The notes beneath the pieces are model-generated. The model worked only from the letters and a program-made list of their open reading frames with translations, searched no databases and had not been told where the DNA came from. The position numbers and the translations under genes are program-made. This document shows positions 1 through 9,431 of a stretch of 64,000 nucleotides of DNA, piece by piece (position 1 is the first letter of the stretch; every line of letters starts with the position of its first letter). The stretch comes from Adiantum capillus-veneris (Eukaryota > Streptophyta > Polypodiopsida > Polypodiales > Pteridaceae), in the NCBI GenBank assembly GCA_014529385.2, contig CM043953.1:66700872-66764871 (forward strand). Reading direction: 5' to 3'.

Positions 1-849
1 GGTGCATCAAATAAAGTATTGCCCATTTTCCAAAGCCAAGTGGTTACGTGGGGCCCACATGTGTACAGGTAGGACAACATGTACATAGTGCATCGATTTT
101 CATCGTTACCAGTACCAGTGTGTTTTTTCTACAATAATGAGGAGTTGGTAGCGCGTAAAACTTCTCGAGGAAGTTATTCGCGGGCCGATGACATGAGGTA
201 AGCAGGTGCGTCAGATGGCATCTATTGGCGTCAGGAGGGCGAACGGGGTCAATATTTGCACGCGGATGAGGACGGACACAACGTGGGTGTTTTCTTGTGA
301 GAGTTATGCAGAAAGGTCATCATTAGGACCACTTTTTGGGGCCACTTCACATGGTGGCAGGACGCATTATTGGAAAAAGCTAAGTGCCTGGTGTGCGGAT
401 GATGCAAAAAGGTGACAACTATGCACTGCGAGGTCAGTTTTTGGCTTGTTCGGGGTCCATTTGAGGTCATCTAAAAGGCCAAGGGTGCCCAACTAATAAA
501 TCTAAGTGTGGGAACTGAAAAAACTGAGAGAAGAACAGAAAAAACGTGGAGAAGAGAGGAGGAACAGCCGCAGGTGTGTTTTTGGGGTTTTTGGAGCCTG
601 TTTTGGCCGTAAACTGCTCATCCGAGGTCGGATTTGAGCACTTTGACATTGTAGACTGGGGTTTTGGGCCGTTCCGGACACGATGGCGCTGTCCATTTTG
701 CCAAATTCTTCACTCTTTTCTTGCTGTTTTTCTGTGTAAGTTTCTCCTATGAATGAAGCTTCTTCTCCAATTTGTGATTGTATCTGGCATATTTTACCCA
801 TATTGTGTGAGCTGTTTGTCCCATTGGTGTTGGCCCAATCTCATTTGTA
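1..849. other. Non-coding flank, nothing recognised
   Basis: Reading frames here are short and mutually inconsistent, and no transposon end, RNA gene or protein motif was recognised. This stretch lies outside the gypsy-1 insertion and is probably host DNA or an old decayed element. Confidence 0.4.
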
Positions 850-1107
850 TCTAATTATTAGAAGTTCTCCTCTTTTGAGCTGAGTTTTTTGGGTGTGTGT
901 GTGTGTGTGTGTCTCTGTGTGGAGTGGGCAAGTGGATAGTCTCTCTCCTCTCACTCCATAGGTGTGTTCCCTGTCTCGGCCAGGTGTGTTGTGTAAGCCG
1001 AGTGGTGCCCCCTAGTGTGTGTGTGTATCTTTCCAAGAGTGTGTGTCGGGTCGTTATAGAGGCACTGTGTGTGTTTTCATGCCGCTCATAGCGTGACTTA
1101 TGCTCGT

Positions 1108-1184
<77 letters not shown>

Positions 1185-2378
1185 AAGCTTTTCTTGGATT
1201 GGAGATTGAGAGAGACTTGCTTGGATTGGAGATCGAGAGGGAGGGAGAGCTCGCCTTGCTTGACCTCACCTCCTCGCCAAGCTTTTCTTCGCCCTTCAAT
1301 ACGAGAAGAGAACGAGCCCGTTTGTGTGCCGAGGACGAGCCGAGAGCACCCTCTTGTGCAAGTTCGAGAGAGAGAGAGATAGAGCTCCTCCTTCTTCCTA
1401 GCTCGCAACCTCCTTTCCCCTTCGTTTCTTTCTTTGAATGCCCTTCATCATCTCCCTTTTCTTCTCAAGGGCCGAGAGAGGTATCGTTCTTGCTTAAGCC
1501 GAGAGAGAGAGACAACTTCCCGCTTCCATGTCAAGGACGAGCCGAGGACGAGCCCGAGGGACAGATTGCTTCCTCTCCTTTTCTTTGTTTTGCTTCGAAT
1601 GCCCTTTTTCTTCCCTTCCAATCTCTGGCCAAGCTTGAGAGAAAGAGAGCTTGGAGCTCAATTGCGCTCCTTTGATTGATTGAGCACGAAAGAGAGAGGC
1701 TCCTTGCGCAACCCCGAGAGAGAGAGAGAGAATTGTTCTCGTGCAATCTCGAGAGAGAGCTTTGTTTTACCCCAAGCTTACCGCCTCTCCTCCTCTCCTC
1801 GTTACCCTCCTTGCCAAGCTTTTCTTTGCTCCTTCTTGCTTTAACCAAGTTCACCTTCTCAAGCTTGCTTGCTTCGACAAGCTTCTTCTCGACCCACTTG
1901 CTTTCTTCGACAAGCTTCCTCCCTTGCTTTGCTTGCTTGCCTCGACAAGCTCTTCTTAGGCTTCACTTGCTTGCCTCGAGGACGAGAGCGAGAGAGATCC
2001 CCCGCCTTGCCCTTCCTTTCCTTTGCTTTCCTTGCCAAGCACAAGCAGAGAGCACCTCTTTGCTTTTGTGCAAGCTCGACAGAGAGAGCACGCCTTGCTT
2101 TGGTTGGATTGGAGATCAAGAGAGAGAGCTCGCCTTGCTTACCCTCCTCTCCTTGCCTTGCTTGCTTCGCTTGCCCCCACCAAGCTTTCTTCGCTTGCCT
2201 CCGTGTTGCTTAAGCTCCTATTTTTCTTCGCTTGGAGTCCTCCTCGTTATCTTCATTAACTTTGTTCTGCCCTTTTTCCCCCGCACGCAATGGAATCCCC
2301 TTTTTTATTAATAGCCCTCACTTCCCCTTGAGCATTGACGGCGCCGTCGTTGCTAGGTGGGAAGTCACTCAATGACGT
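850..2378. repeat. GA/CT-rich low-complexity region with imperfect repeats
   Basis: A (TG)n run near 895-911 is followed by a pure GA tract at about 1110-1181. After that come about 1.1 kb of words built from gagagaga, ctcgcc, gcttgc and caagctt. One longer unit recurs near 1190-1260 and 2095-2160: it combines 'ttggattggagat', 'gagagagag' and 'ctcgccttgctt'. The long open frames here encode only repetitive Arg-Glu or Ser-Leu peptides and are not credible genes. The gypsy-1 5' LTR begins directly after this block. Confidence 0.6.
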
Positions 2379-3405
2379 TGTGACGTGTTTTTATGGAATG
2401 ATGCAAGCCACCCCAAAGACTTTGGAAAGGGTTTTTTAATGCTTTTGGGTCCCTTATATGTAAATAAAGCATGCTTGTACAAAGTGTACAAAGGCGGTGT
2501 GTGCCAGCTGTCTCTACGCATGCGGGCCAGTTGTGCGGGGTACATAGTTTTGCTGTTTTTGTACATAGAAGTGTCGAGACTTCAAAGTGTGAGTTAGTAT
2601 TTAAAAATATGAATAAAAACTGATCTTTTATCAGCTTGGGGTCGTGAGTGAGGAGGGATATTCAGCTGTGAAGAAGAAACTATGTGTTGCTGCAGCCTGC
2701 GGTGAAGGGTGGGGGTTTTGGTGTAGAGGTGCCCCTCTTGCCTTGCGAGAGCCTGGTGTGGTGAGTTGAGAGTGTGTCTCTCCTCAATGGGCTGATGAAA
2801 GTGGGTGCTTAGCTCTGCATATTGACCTCTCTTCATCTTGGTTTGAGGTATGGCAGCCATGTTGTTTGTGGTTCCCTTTGGTGCAGCTAGTCGAGGGTAG
2901 ACTATGCGTTGCAATTCCTTGCTTGTACATACGCAAAAGGGCAAGGTTTCCCCGAAGTTTTCCATCACTTTTTTTTATTTTTTTTGCTGGACTTTGTGGG
3001 TTTTCAAATTAAGCTTGATTTGAGTGGGTTTTGGTCAAGCTATGTGTATATATGGGAGCGCCTATGGAAGCCCTACTAGCACATGGAAGGGCGTTTGAAA
3101 AGAAGTGAAGCTCTTTGAGTTATGATCAAAAGTGCAGAGATTTCCATGGTTTTTTTCTCACTTTTTTCCTTGATTTTATTGCTTCCTTGGTGTCTTTGAG
3201 TGCAATGGAGTGTAGTGGGAGTTGTAGGGGTGTAGAGGGAAGCTAATCGGAGCTAGTCGAGGCTAGTCGAGGTTGAGTGTGTGTCAAATGAAAAAATTAG
3301 TGAGAGAAGATCAGCCCATATTATCTCGACAGAGCTATACTCTTCATCCTCTTTTCTTGGTGTTGGTTTGAGGTGTTGTAGAGGCCAGCCCCCCAATCCT
3401 TCACA
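2379..3405 (+). repeat. 5' LTR of gypsy-1
   Basis: Starts TGTGACGTG and ends CTTCACA; it is repeated almost base for base at 14616-15645. The frames inside it are not genes. A T-rich stretch near 2967-2990 and the segment 'ctagtcgaggctagtcgagg' near 3250 are shared by both LTRs. Confidence 0.93.
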
Positions 3406-3410
3406 TAAAC

Positions 3411-3424
3411 TGGTGCCCCCACGG
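3411..3424 (+). promoter_or_regulatory. Putative primer-binding site of gypsy-1
   Basis: TGGTGCCCCCACGG starts five bases after the 5' LTR end. The leading TGG would pair with the CCA tail of a tRNA. I cannot name the tRNA; it is not the initiator-Met type seen in copia-1. Confidence 0.5.
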
Positions 3425-3496
3425 AGGAGAAGAGAATCCTTCTAACAAAGTTTTGATCTACAGATTGGCATCCATTTGAAGATCAACTCAAGGCCT

Positions 3497-4765
3497 ATGG
3501 CAGGAGATGGGTATGAAGTCTTCAAGGGTGGAAAAGGAGAATATGTGGACAAGTTCATCCTAAGGATCAAATTGATTGCATTGAAGAGCAATAGGGACGA
3601 TGGTGCATTGAAGGTACGTTTGGTGAGTTTGCTACTTGAAGGTGAAGCACGTGAATGGTATGAAGATAGGCTTGAAGGTGGTGTAAAGGGAGATTGGAAT
3701 CTTCTTTCTCATGCCTTGAGAGAAGAGTTTAAGAAGGAGGATGATCCTAAGTATTTGTGGAGAGAGCTAAGCAAGCTGCAACAAGGAGAACATGAAGACA
3801 TCAGTGTGCACATAAACAAGTTTGAAGCTTGTTGGAGAAAGATCATAAAGGGACTTGAAGAGAATCAAATGCCCCCTGATTTCTTGAAGAAAGATAGGTT
3901 CGTGGTTGTCTTACATCAAAGCATTAGAGACAAGGTGGAGCTCAAGGACCCAGGGACCTACAATGAGGCAGTAAAGGTTGCTAGAGAGCAATGGAGAAAG
4001 AAGGTGAGAAGGCATGAAATGGAAAATAGGGAAAGAGAAGCAAATGTACATCAAAGGGATGGTTATGTATCAACAAATAATGTGGTGGAGCCTTTGCCTT
4101 TGGATATGCATGTTGAAAGGGAAATCCATGTAGAAGCTCCAAGAGTGGACAATAGAGGACAGGAATCCTTTCACCAAGACATTCAAAGATTGACAGAGCA
4201 AATAGGAAACCTCAACCTTGCTATGAAAGCTATCCAACAACAAGTAAGAAGACCTCAAGGAGAACGGCCTCAAAGGAATAGAGGTGATAATGTGATGTGT
4301 TACAATTGTGGGGAGAGAGGGCATATATCGCCCAATTGCAATCAACCAAGGAGAGAGCCAGGAGGTATATATCCTATCATACAAAGACAAATAGGTAATG
4401 AAGGCAATGTAAATGGAAATGTGCAACCTCTCCAAGGTCAAGGACTTGCACAACAACAGGGACAAAATCAAGCTCAAGCACCTCCGCAATTTAACGTAGG
4501 AATTTTGGAGGCAGTTGAGGAGGGAGATGAAGATGATGAGGTTGATGTCTTTGCAAATAAGAGAACAAGGGCACAAAAATCAGGGAGTGAAGGCCTTTTC
4601 AAAGAGGAAAGAGCAAGGACAAATCCAAGGAGAGATGTAGATAAAGGCAAGGCACATATGGAAGAGGCTGAAAGTAGTAAGCAGGCAAAGGTAAGGGCAA
4701 GAAGAAGGAAGATAGGCATGGATGATTTTCAGCTTGGGAAGGGTCAATCAACATACACTCATTAG
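3497..4765 (+). CDS. gypsy-1 Gag polyprotein
   Basis: About 420 residues from the first ATG (reading MAGDG); an upstream TTG in the same frame is not a likely start. The N-terminal third matches the retrotransposon gag fold: residues about 45-65 read EGEAREWYEDRLEGG, and further on WRELSKLQQGE. A CCHC zinc knuckle, CYNCGERGHISPNC, is coded at about 4300-4341 and would bind RNA for packaging. The C-terminal tail is rich in Gln, then acidic, then basic, as expected of a disordered linker. The frame is open throughout, ends at TAG 4763-4765, and pol follows in another frame, so frameshifting or re-initiation would be needed. Gag forms the cytoplasmic virus-like particle. Confidence 0.9.
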   Translation: MAGDGYEVFKGGKGEYVDKFILRIKLIALKSNRDDGALKVRLVSLLLEGEAREWYEDRLEGGVKGDWNLLSHALREEFKKEDDPKYLWRELSKLQQGEHEDISVHINKFEACWRKIIKGLEENQMPPDFLKKDRFVVVLHQSIRDKVELKDPGTYNEAVKVAREQWRKKVRRHEMENREREANVHQRDGYVSTNNVVEPLPLDMHVEREIHVEAPRVDNRGQESFHQDIQRLTEQIGNLNLAMKAIQQQVRRPQGERPQRNRGDNVMCYNCGERGHISPNCNQPRREPGGIYPIIQRQIGNEGNVNGNVQPLQGQGLAQQQGQNQAQAPPQFNVGILEAVEEGDEDDEVDVFANKRTRAQKSGSEGLFKEERARTNPRRDVDKGKAHMEEAESSKQAKVRARRRKIGMDDFQLGKGQSTYTH

Positions 4766-4770
4766 AAGAC

Positions 4771-5658
4771 TTGAAGAACAAGAGGGCCGACATATCATAC
4801 GGGAAACTCTTGCATTTGAGCTCAAGTATGAGAAGGCATTGGCATAAACTAGCTAGTGTTAGAAGGGTGAAGGTAAAGACACGCGATGCACATGTAGTGC
4901 AGCTTCATAAAGTTACTGATGTTTTGCCTGTGGTTGATGCTTGGATACATGGAATGAGGGTGAATAAGGAGTACATGGATGGTGGAGCCCAAGTGTGCGT
5001 TATGACAGAGGAAACAATGCAGCAATTGGGATTGCAGCTCACAGGCAAATCCTTGTTCAGTGTGAAGATGGAAAATAGTAGTAGAGTGAAATGATTGGGA
5101 GTTATTCATGACTTGGAGCTTAATGTTTTGGGTCAAAGGTCTTTCATGGACATTCATGTGATGCCTACAAATCTTGGGGCATATCCAGTTATATTGGGTA
5201 GACCTTGGTTGATTGCTATGAGGTCACGGCAAGACTGGTACAGGGGATGTATTGACCTCTTTGTGGACAGGCCTAAAGAGAAGAGGATTAGATATGATAT
5301 GAAAACATGTAAGGTGCTAGAAATTGATGATGAACCAGCTATGCATCAAGATTTATCACCATCCACTTATGACATGTGTGACAGTTCTTCTAGTGCATCC
5401 TCTACATGTACTGACGATGAGGTTTATGATCAAAGTCTTCTTGATCTTGATGTAGATCTTTGTGGGATACATGTATATGATGAAAATTGTGATAAATGGG
5501 ATGTTATGAGATCAGAAAATGACCATGGGGCTGATCATGAGCCGAATTTACCAATAGCTGAATTAATGGATATGCTTGCAGGTGACCTGACTAGTCGAGA
5601 GAGAGAAGCATATGATGCATTGTTTGATAAGTATCCTAAGTTGTTTGCCAAAGATTAG
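4771..5658 (+). pseudogene. gypsy-1 aspartic protease region of pol (in-frame TGA)
   Basis: Two open segments (4771-5094 and 5095-5658) share one frame, separated by TGA at 5092-5094. The active-site loop reads MDGGAQVCVM, where this lineage has a D-G-G version of the D-S/T-G motif. Past the stop, the second half of the protease fold reads ILGRPWLIAM. An acidic Ser/Asp-rich linker follows, then SREREAYDALFDKYPKLFAKD just before a TAG at 5656-5658. The protease would mature the polyprotein; with this stop it is probably non-functional unless read through. Confidence 0.8.
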
Positions 5659-5664
5659 GCTCAA

Positions 5665-6579
5665 ATGAGGGGAACAAAGAGTGTTGTTCATGAAATAAAT
5701 CTTAAAGAAGGTGCAAAGGCTGTTGCTCAAAAGCTAAGGAGATTGGGCACCATTCAACGAAAGGTGTTGGAGATAGAGGTGAGTAAACTTTTGCAAGCTG
5801 GTTTTATCTACCTTGTGGATGATGCAGAATGGGTTTCCCCTGTGGTTATAGTTCCAAAAAAGGGAAATAAATGGGGAATATGTGTGGACTATAAGCCATT
5901 GAATGCGGCAACAAAGCGGCATCACTATCCCCTTCCCTTTCAAGATGAGATTTTGGACACTGTTGCAGGTCATGAGAGATATTCGGTATGTGATGGGTTA
6001 AGTGGGTATTTTCAAATTGGGATTGCATATGAAGATCAAAAGAAGAATAGATTTTTGACCCCATGGGGAGTGTTTTTCTATAGGATGATGCCCTTTGGCT
6101 TGATGAATTCTTATGCGAGCTTCCAAAGTTGGATGGACAAAGTATTGGGGACTTACCTTGGAATCTTTGTAAAAGTCTTTATGGATGATTTTTGTGTTTA
6201 CAGTGATAGAATGCTTCATGTGAAAAATCTTGATATGGTGTTTAAAAGGATTGATGATGATGGGGGTCAACTCAATCCTTTGAAATGTAAAATTGCAAGA
6301 GCTAGAGTGATACTTCTTGGCCACGAGGTAAGTGAGAATGGGATAGCTCCAGATCCTGCAAAAGTGGAATGTTTGCTTATGATGGAGAGTCCTAAAAGTA
6401 CAAAGGAATTGATGAGTTTTGTACAAAAGCTAAGGTACTTGTCAAGGTCTTTTTGTATGCTTGCTGAATATGTACACCCCCTTTGCAAGAAGAAACACAA
6501 AAAGACCCTTTCCTTTGGACGGAGCATGAGCAAACAACTTTTGAGGACGTCAAGGAAAAGCTATCTACATTACCTTTGA
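5665..6579 (+). pseudogene. gypsy-1 reverse transcriptase (broken pol)
   Basis: This continues the protease frame after TAG 5656-5658. Standard Ty3 RT blocks are in order: VDYKPLNAATKRHHYPLP, then SVCDGLSGYFQI, then TPWGVFFYRMMPFGLMN, then the catalytic motif FMDD at about 6180-6191 (usual form YxDD), then LLGHEVSENGI. The two Asp residues needed for metal binding are kept. The frame collapses after HPLCKKKHKK near 6500 by an indel: the expected RNase H continues in another frame through 6500-6800 with more stops. The enzyme would copy element RNA into cDNA inside the particle. Confidence 0.88.
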
Positions 6580-6811
6580 TGATGCCTCCTTGTTGGGATG
6601 AAATGTTTTATTTGAGCTTGAGCGTGGGTGAGCATCTATTGGTGCAGTATTGATGCAAAAAGGAAAAAAGCAATCTTATATGAGGCCGGTTTACTACATA
6701 AGCAAAGTGAAGAATGATGCACAAAAATCTTGGCATGAGATCAAGCAATTGGTTTGGGCATTGGTATATGCAACAAAAAGGCTGAAATCTTATCTTATTT
6801 GAAAGCCTTTT
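6580..6811 (+). pseudogene. gypsy-1 first RNase H, frameshifted
   Basis: Translation across frames recovers RNase H-like pieces: CWDEMFYLSLSVGEH, then VLMQKGKK with a break at about 6652, then RPVYYISKVKNDAQKSWHEIK and LVWALVYATKRLKSY. The order and spacing match the RNase H that follows RT in Ty3 elements. At least two indels or stops separate the pieces, so no single product is possible. Confidence 0.7.
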
Positions 6812-7244
6812 GTGGTGTTAACATCATGTAGTTTATTGCCTCATGCACTAAGGTATCCTGGGGATAGTCCTAAATTGCAAAAGTGGATACTTAGCTTTCA
6901 ACAATTTGACATGAGCTTTACTAAGGAGGATAGTGTGAGAGCAAATATGGCGGATATGCTCACTTTTAAAGAGATTCATGCAAGGAGTGAGTTGAAGAAG
7001 GATTTGGAAAAGAAGATAGCACCAAGTCCAACTATGCATGCGGAGCTTCAGGATGTAGAGGGTACCTTATGCTTTGACGGGGCTTTCAAAAGGAGCATTA
7101 ATAAGGGCACTATTGGTTATGTATTTGTGGATAAAAATGGCATTGAGTGCTGGTTTGGAAGCCAAGAAGTGGATGTAAAGAGTAATAATGAGGCTGAGTA
7201 TGCAAGCCTCTGTTTGGACTTGGAAGAATGTGTCAAAAGACATG
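6812..7244 (+). pseudogene. gypsy-1 second (archaeal-type) RNase H, 5' part
   Basis: The frame contains LCFDGAFKRSINKGTIGYVFV and SNNEAEYASLCLDLEECVKR, the D-G and N-N-E-A-E-Y blocks of the additional RNase H typical of Tat elements. It is cut after residue KRH by the CACTA insertion at 7245. Deleting the CACTA and one ATG copy joins it in frame to 13051-14555. This domain is thought to assist removal of the RNA template. Confidence 0.85.
7242..7244. repeat. Target-site duplication ATG (left of the CACTA)
   Basis: ATG at 7242-7244 is repeated at 13048-13050. The 3-bp length is typical of CACTA (En/Spm) elements. Confidence 0.85.
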
Positions 7245-7261
7245 CACTACAAGAGGCTATT

Positions 7262-7405
7262 CATATTAGCGACGCTCACACAGCGACGCTCAAAAAAAAA
7301 AATTCCCGGCGTCGCTATGAGCGTCGCAAATTTACAAGTAAATTTGCGACGCTCATAGTGAAGCTCATAGCGACGCTCATAGCGACGCTCATAGCGACGC
7401 CGGCT
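7262..7405 (+). repeat. CACTA left subterminal repeats
   Basis: At least eight copies of AGCGACGC, GCGTCGCT or close variants occur in both orientations, several spaced 11-12 bases apart (for example 'atagcgacgctc' three times near 7375-7400). They mirror the set at 12775-12985 and are the likely transposase-binding sites. Confidence 0.85.
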
Positions 7406-7426
7406 GGGCTAAAAAAAATAACAGAG

Positions 7427-7469
7427 AGCGCCCAAAAACTCAGATCTCAGATCTGAGTTTTTTGGCGCC
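7427..7469. repeat. Perfect foldback hairpin
   Basis: The arms contain gcgccc, a poly-A run and ctcagatct, mirrored by agatctgag, a poly-T run and ggcgc. The stem is about 20 bp with almost no loop, and lies just inside the CACTA subterminal repeats. Confidence 0.75.
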
Positions 7470-7491
7470 CTCAAGCAAGGAGCAGGTAACG

Positions 7492-7493
<2 letters not shown>

Positions 7494-7540
<47 letters not shown>

Positions 7541-7542
7541 CT

Positions 7543-7582
<40 letters not shown>

Positions 7583-7653
7583 AGAGGAAGGAGAGCCAGG
7601 TATGCTCCTTCCCTCTCCTCACTCTCATGTTCCCTTCCCCTCTTTCTCTCTCC

Positions 7654-7706
<53 letters not shown>

Positions 7707-7710
7707 TGTT

Positions 7711-7752
<42 letters not shown>
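7494..7752. repeat. CT, CA and GA microsatellites
   Basis: Successive tracts: (CT)n about 7494-7535, (CA)n about 7547-7578, CT then CA at 7640-7702, and (GA)n about 7715-7752. Apparent proteins across them are repeat artefacts. Confidence 0.9.
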
Positions 7753-7756
<4 letters not shown>

Positions 7757-7779
7757 TACAAACATAAACAAAAACGCAC

Positions 7780-7990
7780 ACACACATACATAAACAAAGA
7801 ATGCACACACACATTGAGAGAGGAAAAGAGAGAGAGAGAGCATGCATAAACAAAAAACGCACACATTGAGAGAAGAAAAGAGAGAGAGAACATGCATAAA
7901 CAAAAAACGCACACATTGAGAGAGGAAAAGAGAGAGAAAACATGCATAAACAAAAAAACGCACACACATTGAAAGAGAAAGAGAGAGAAA
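7780..7990. repeat. Minisatellite, unit about 50 bp, three to four copies
   Basis: The unit combines 'gcataaacaaaaaacgcac', 'acattgagag' and 'aaaagagagagag'. Copies are slightly unequal through GA-tract length. It has probably grown from the adjacent microsatellites. Confidence 0.75.
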
Positions 7991-8169
7991 CTAATTTAAC
8001 ATCGTAGGAAACTAATTAAAATTAAAAGACCTAAAGATCTAGCCGACGAGGAGTTGAACTCAAGACCTATTATTCAAGAGGGAAATGGCATAACCAATCT
8101 ATCATACTTGGCATGGGTGATAGAAAGGTTATACCATTTATCTCTTTTTATTGGCACACACATCCACAC

Positions 8170-8374
8170 ACGCGCACACACACAAGAAGAAGAGAGTTAT
8201 AACGTCGTAGGAAACTATCATAAAAGACATTAAAGATTAGGTTAGATGTAGATTTACTTTAAATTAGATTTAGGTTTATTTAAGTTTAATTAGATTAGAT
8301 TTAGGTTTATTTTTAGTTAGATTTATGTTTATTTACGCTAGATTTAGATTTACGTTATATTAGATTAGATTTAG
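8170..8374. repeat. Direct repeat left of the captured HIPP fragment
   Basis: This stretch ('agaagagagtt', 'cgtaggaaactat', 'aaagattaggttagatgtag', then T-rich 'tagatttaggttta' words) recurs at about 8875-9055 in the same orientation. The two copies bracket the HIPP-like pseudogene. Confidence 0.7.
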
Positions 8375-8735
8375 GTCTCCATAGACTGCGATGCCTGCAT
8401 GAAGCGGGTGAAGAAAGCCCTCAATGAAATATAGGGTATTGCTGCCTTCACTCATGGTGGGCTCTGTCGATCCAAAAGTACTGGTGAAATGTCTTCAGAA
8501 GATAGGGAAGAAGGTGGATCTTCAGGGCGGCAAGAGTCACTACATCCCCGACAATGACCATCTAGACAACCTCTAGTCATTCAACAGCAACTTCAAAGTT
8601 AGTAACAAGAGCAAGAACGGTTCAAAGGGCCAATTGCTGTCGTCAGATGTGGATGGAGATGAGGCAGCGTCACCGCCGGAAGTTAACTCTCACATCTTTA
8701 GTGATGAGAATGCCAACTCTTGCCGAGTTATGTGA
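8375..8735 (+). pseudogene. Captured heavy-metal-associated isoprenylated protein (HIPP) fragment
   Basis: Translation gives VSIDCDACMKRVKKALNEI, the HMA metal-binding start with the CxxC pair (CDAC). It then stops at TAG and resumes after a deletion or frameshift as GSVDPKVLVKCLQKIGKKVD, the second half of an HMA domain. The tail keeps one frame past another TAG and ends NANSCRVM before TGA 8733-8735. CRVM is a CaaX-type farnesylation box, diagnostic of plant HIPPs together with an HMA domain. No introns are visible. HIPPs bind metals at membranes; this copy cannot make a full protein. It looks like a host gene fragment carried by the CACTA, flanked by direct repeats. Confidence 0.78.
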
Positions 8736-8874
8736 AAAATTATGTGTTAAATCAGTTTTAAGGTTCTTATAATCCCTGCTAGTTTAGTTCTTTGTTTTTA
8801 ATATAACATAATTTACGTTAGATTTAGATTTATGTTATATTAGATTAGACTTAGGTTTATTTAGGTTTACCCAC

Positions 8875-9055
8875 ACACACACATACACACACACAAGAAG
8901 AAGAGAGTTTTAACATCGTAGGAAACTATCCCAAAAGACGTTAAAGATTAGGTTAGATGTAGACTTACGTTAAATTAGATTTAGGTTTATTTTTAGTTAG
9001 ATTTAAGTTTATTTAGATTTACGCTTATTTACGTTAGATCGAGTCCACGCAAGAA
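8875..9055. repeat. Direct repeat right of the captured HIPP fragment
   Basis: Second copy of the 8170-8374 sequence, with the same 'taggaaactatc' and 'aaagattaggttagatgtag' words and the T-rich tail. Point differences show it is not very recent. Confidence 0.7.
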
Positions 9056-9139
9056 TTACTTACGGTTTAGGGTTTAGAGTTAGACGAACAGTGAAAAGAT
9101 CTTTTGTGAAAAGATGTTAAGATGCTGTGAAGTGCTACA

Positions 9140-9326
9140 GCTAGAGAAGAGGCAAAGGGGTTTTGTCCACTACATGCAGTATCATGTAGACGTGGGTCTG
9201 TAGATTTCTTGTACCCACAAATATAGGTATTGACCAATAAAGACGAGATTATAACCCGGTGGTTCTGATCTCCGTGCACCTCTAGACCGAGGTGTGCGGG
9301 GATTGGACATGACTAGAGAATGTGAG

Positions 9327-9332
<6 letters not shown>
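9140..9332 (-). repeat. Dispersed ~190-bp repeat, copy 1 (inverse orientation)
   Basis: Read on the minus strand it matches 22260-22440 and 22590-22770: it starts ctacctcacattctcta, holds 'tgcacggagatcag' and 'accaccgggttata', and ends with a CTACATG...CATGTAG hairpin followed by tggacaaa. A second hairpin, CACCTC...GAGGTG, lies near 9280-9297. Its family is unknown. Confidence 0.7.

Positions 9333-9376
<44 letters not shown>
9331..9376. repeat. (GA)n microsatellite
   Basis: A near-pure GA tract of about 45 bp upstream of the TNP2-like remnant. Confidence 0.9.
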
Positions 9377-9378
<2 letters not shown>

Positions 9379-9431
9379 GACGAAGAATGCCAATAGAATA
9401 TTAAATTTGTTATAAGATTTTTATCCTCATT

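Noticed and set aside
851-1675. Long frames encoding Arg-Glu or Ser-Leu repeats around GA tracts (also at 7440-7969, 48840-48984, 51014-51753 and 62866-63334)
   Set aside because: They are translations of microsatellites in several frames at once, with no other coding signal.
2594-2968. Host gene in the frame 2594-2968 (and its twin 14991-15206)
   Set aside because: Both lie inside the gypsy-1 LTRs and are repeated with them.
8040-8145. tRNA-derived SINE (B-box-like gagttcaactcc on the minus strand)
   Set aside because: No convincing A box, no poly-A or defined ends and no second copy in the window.
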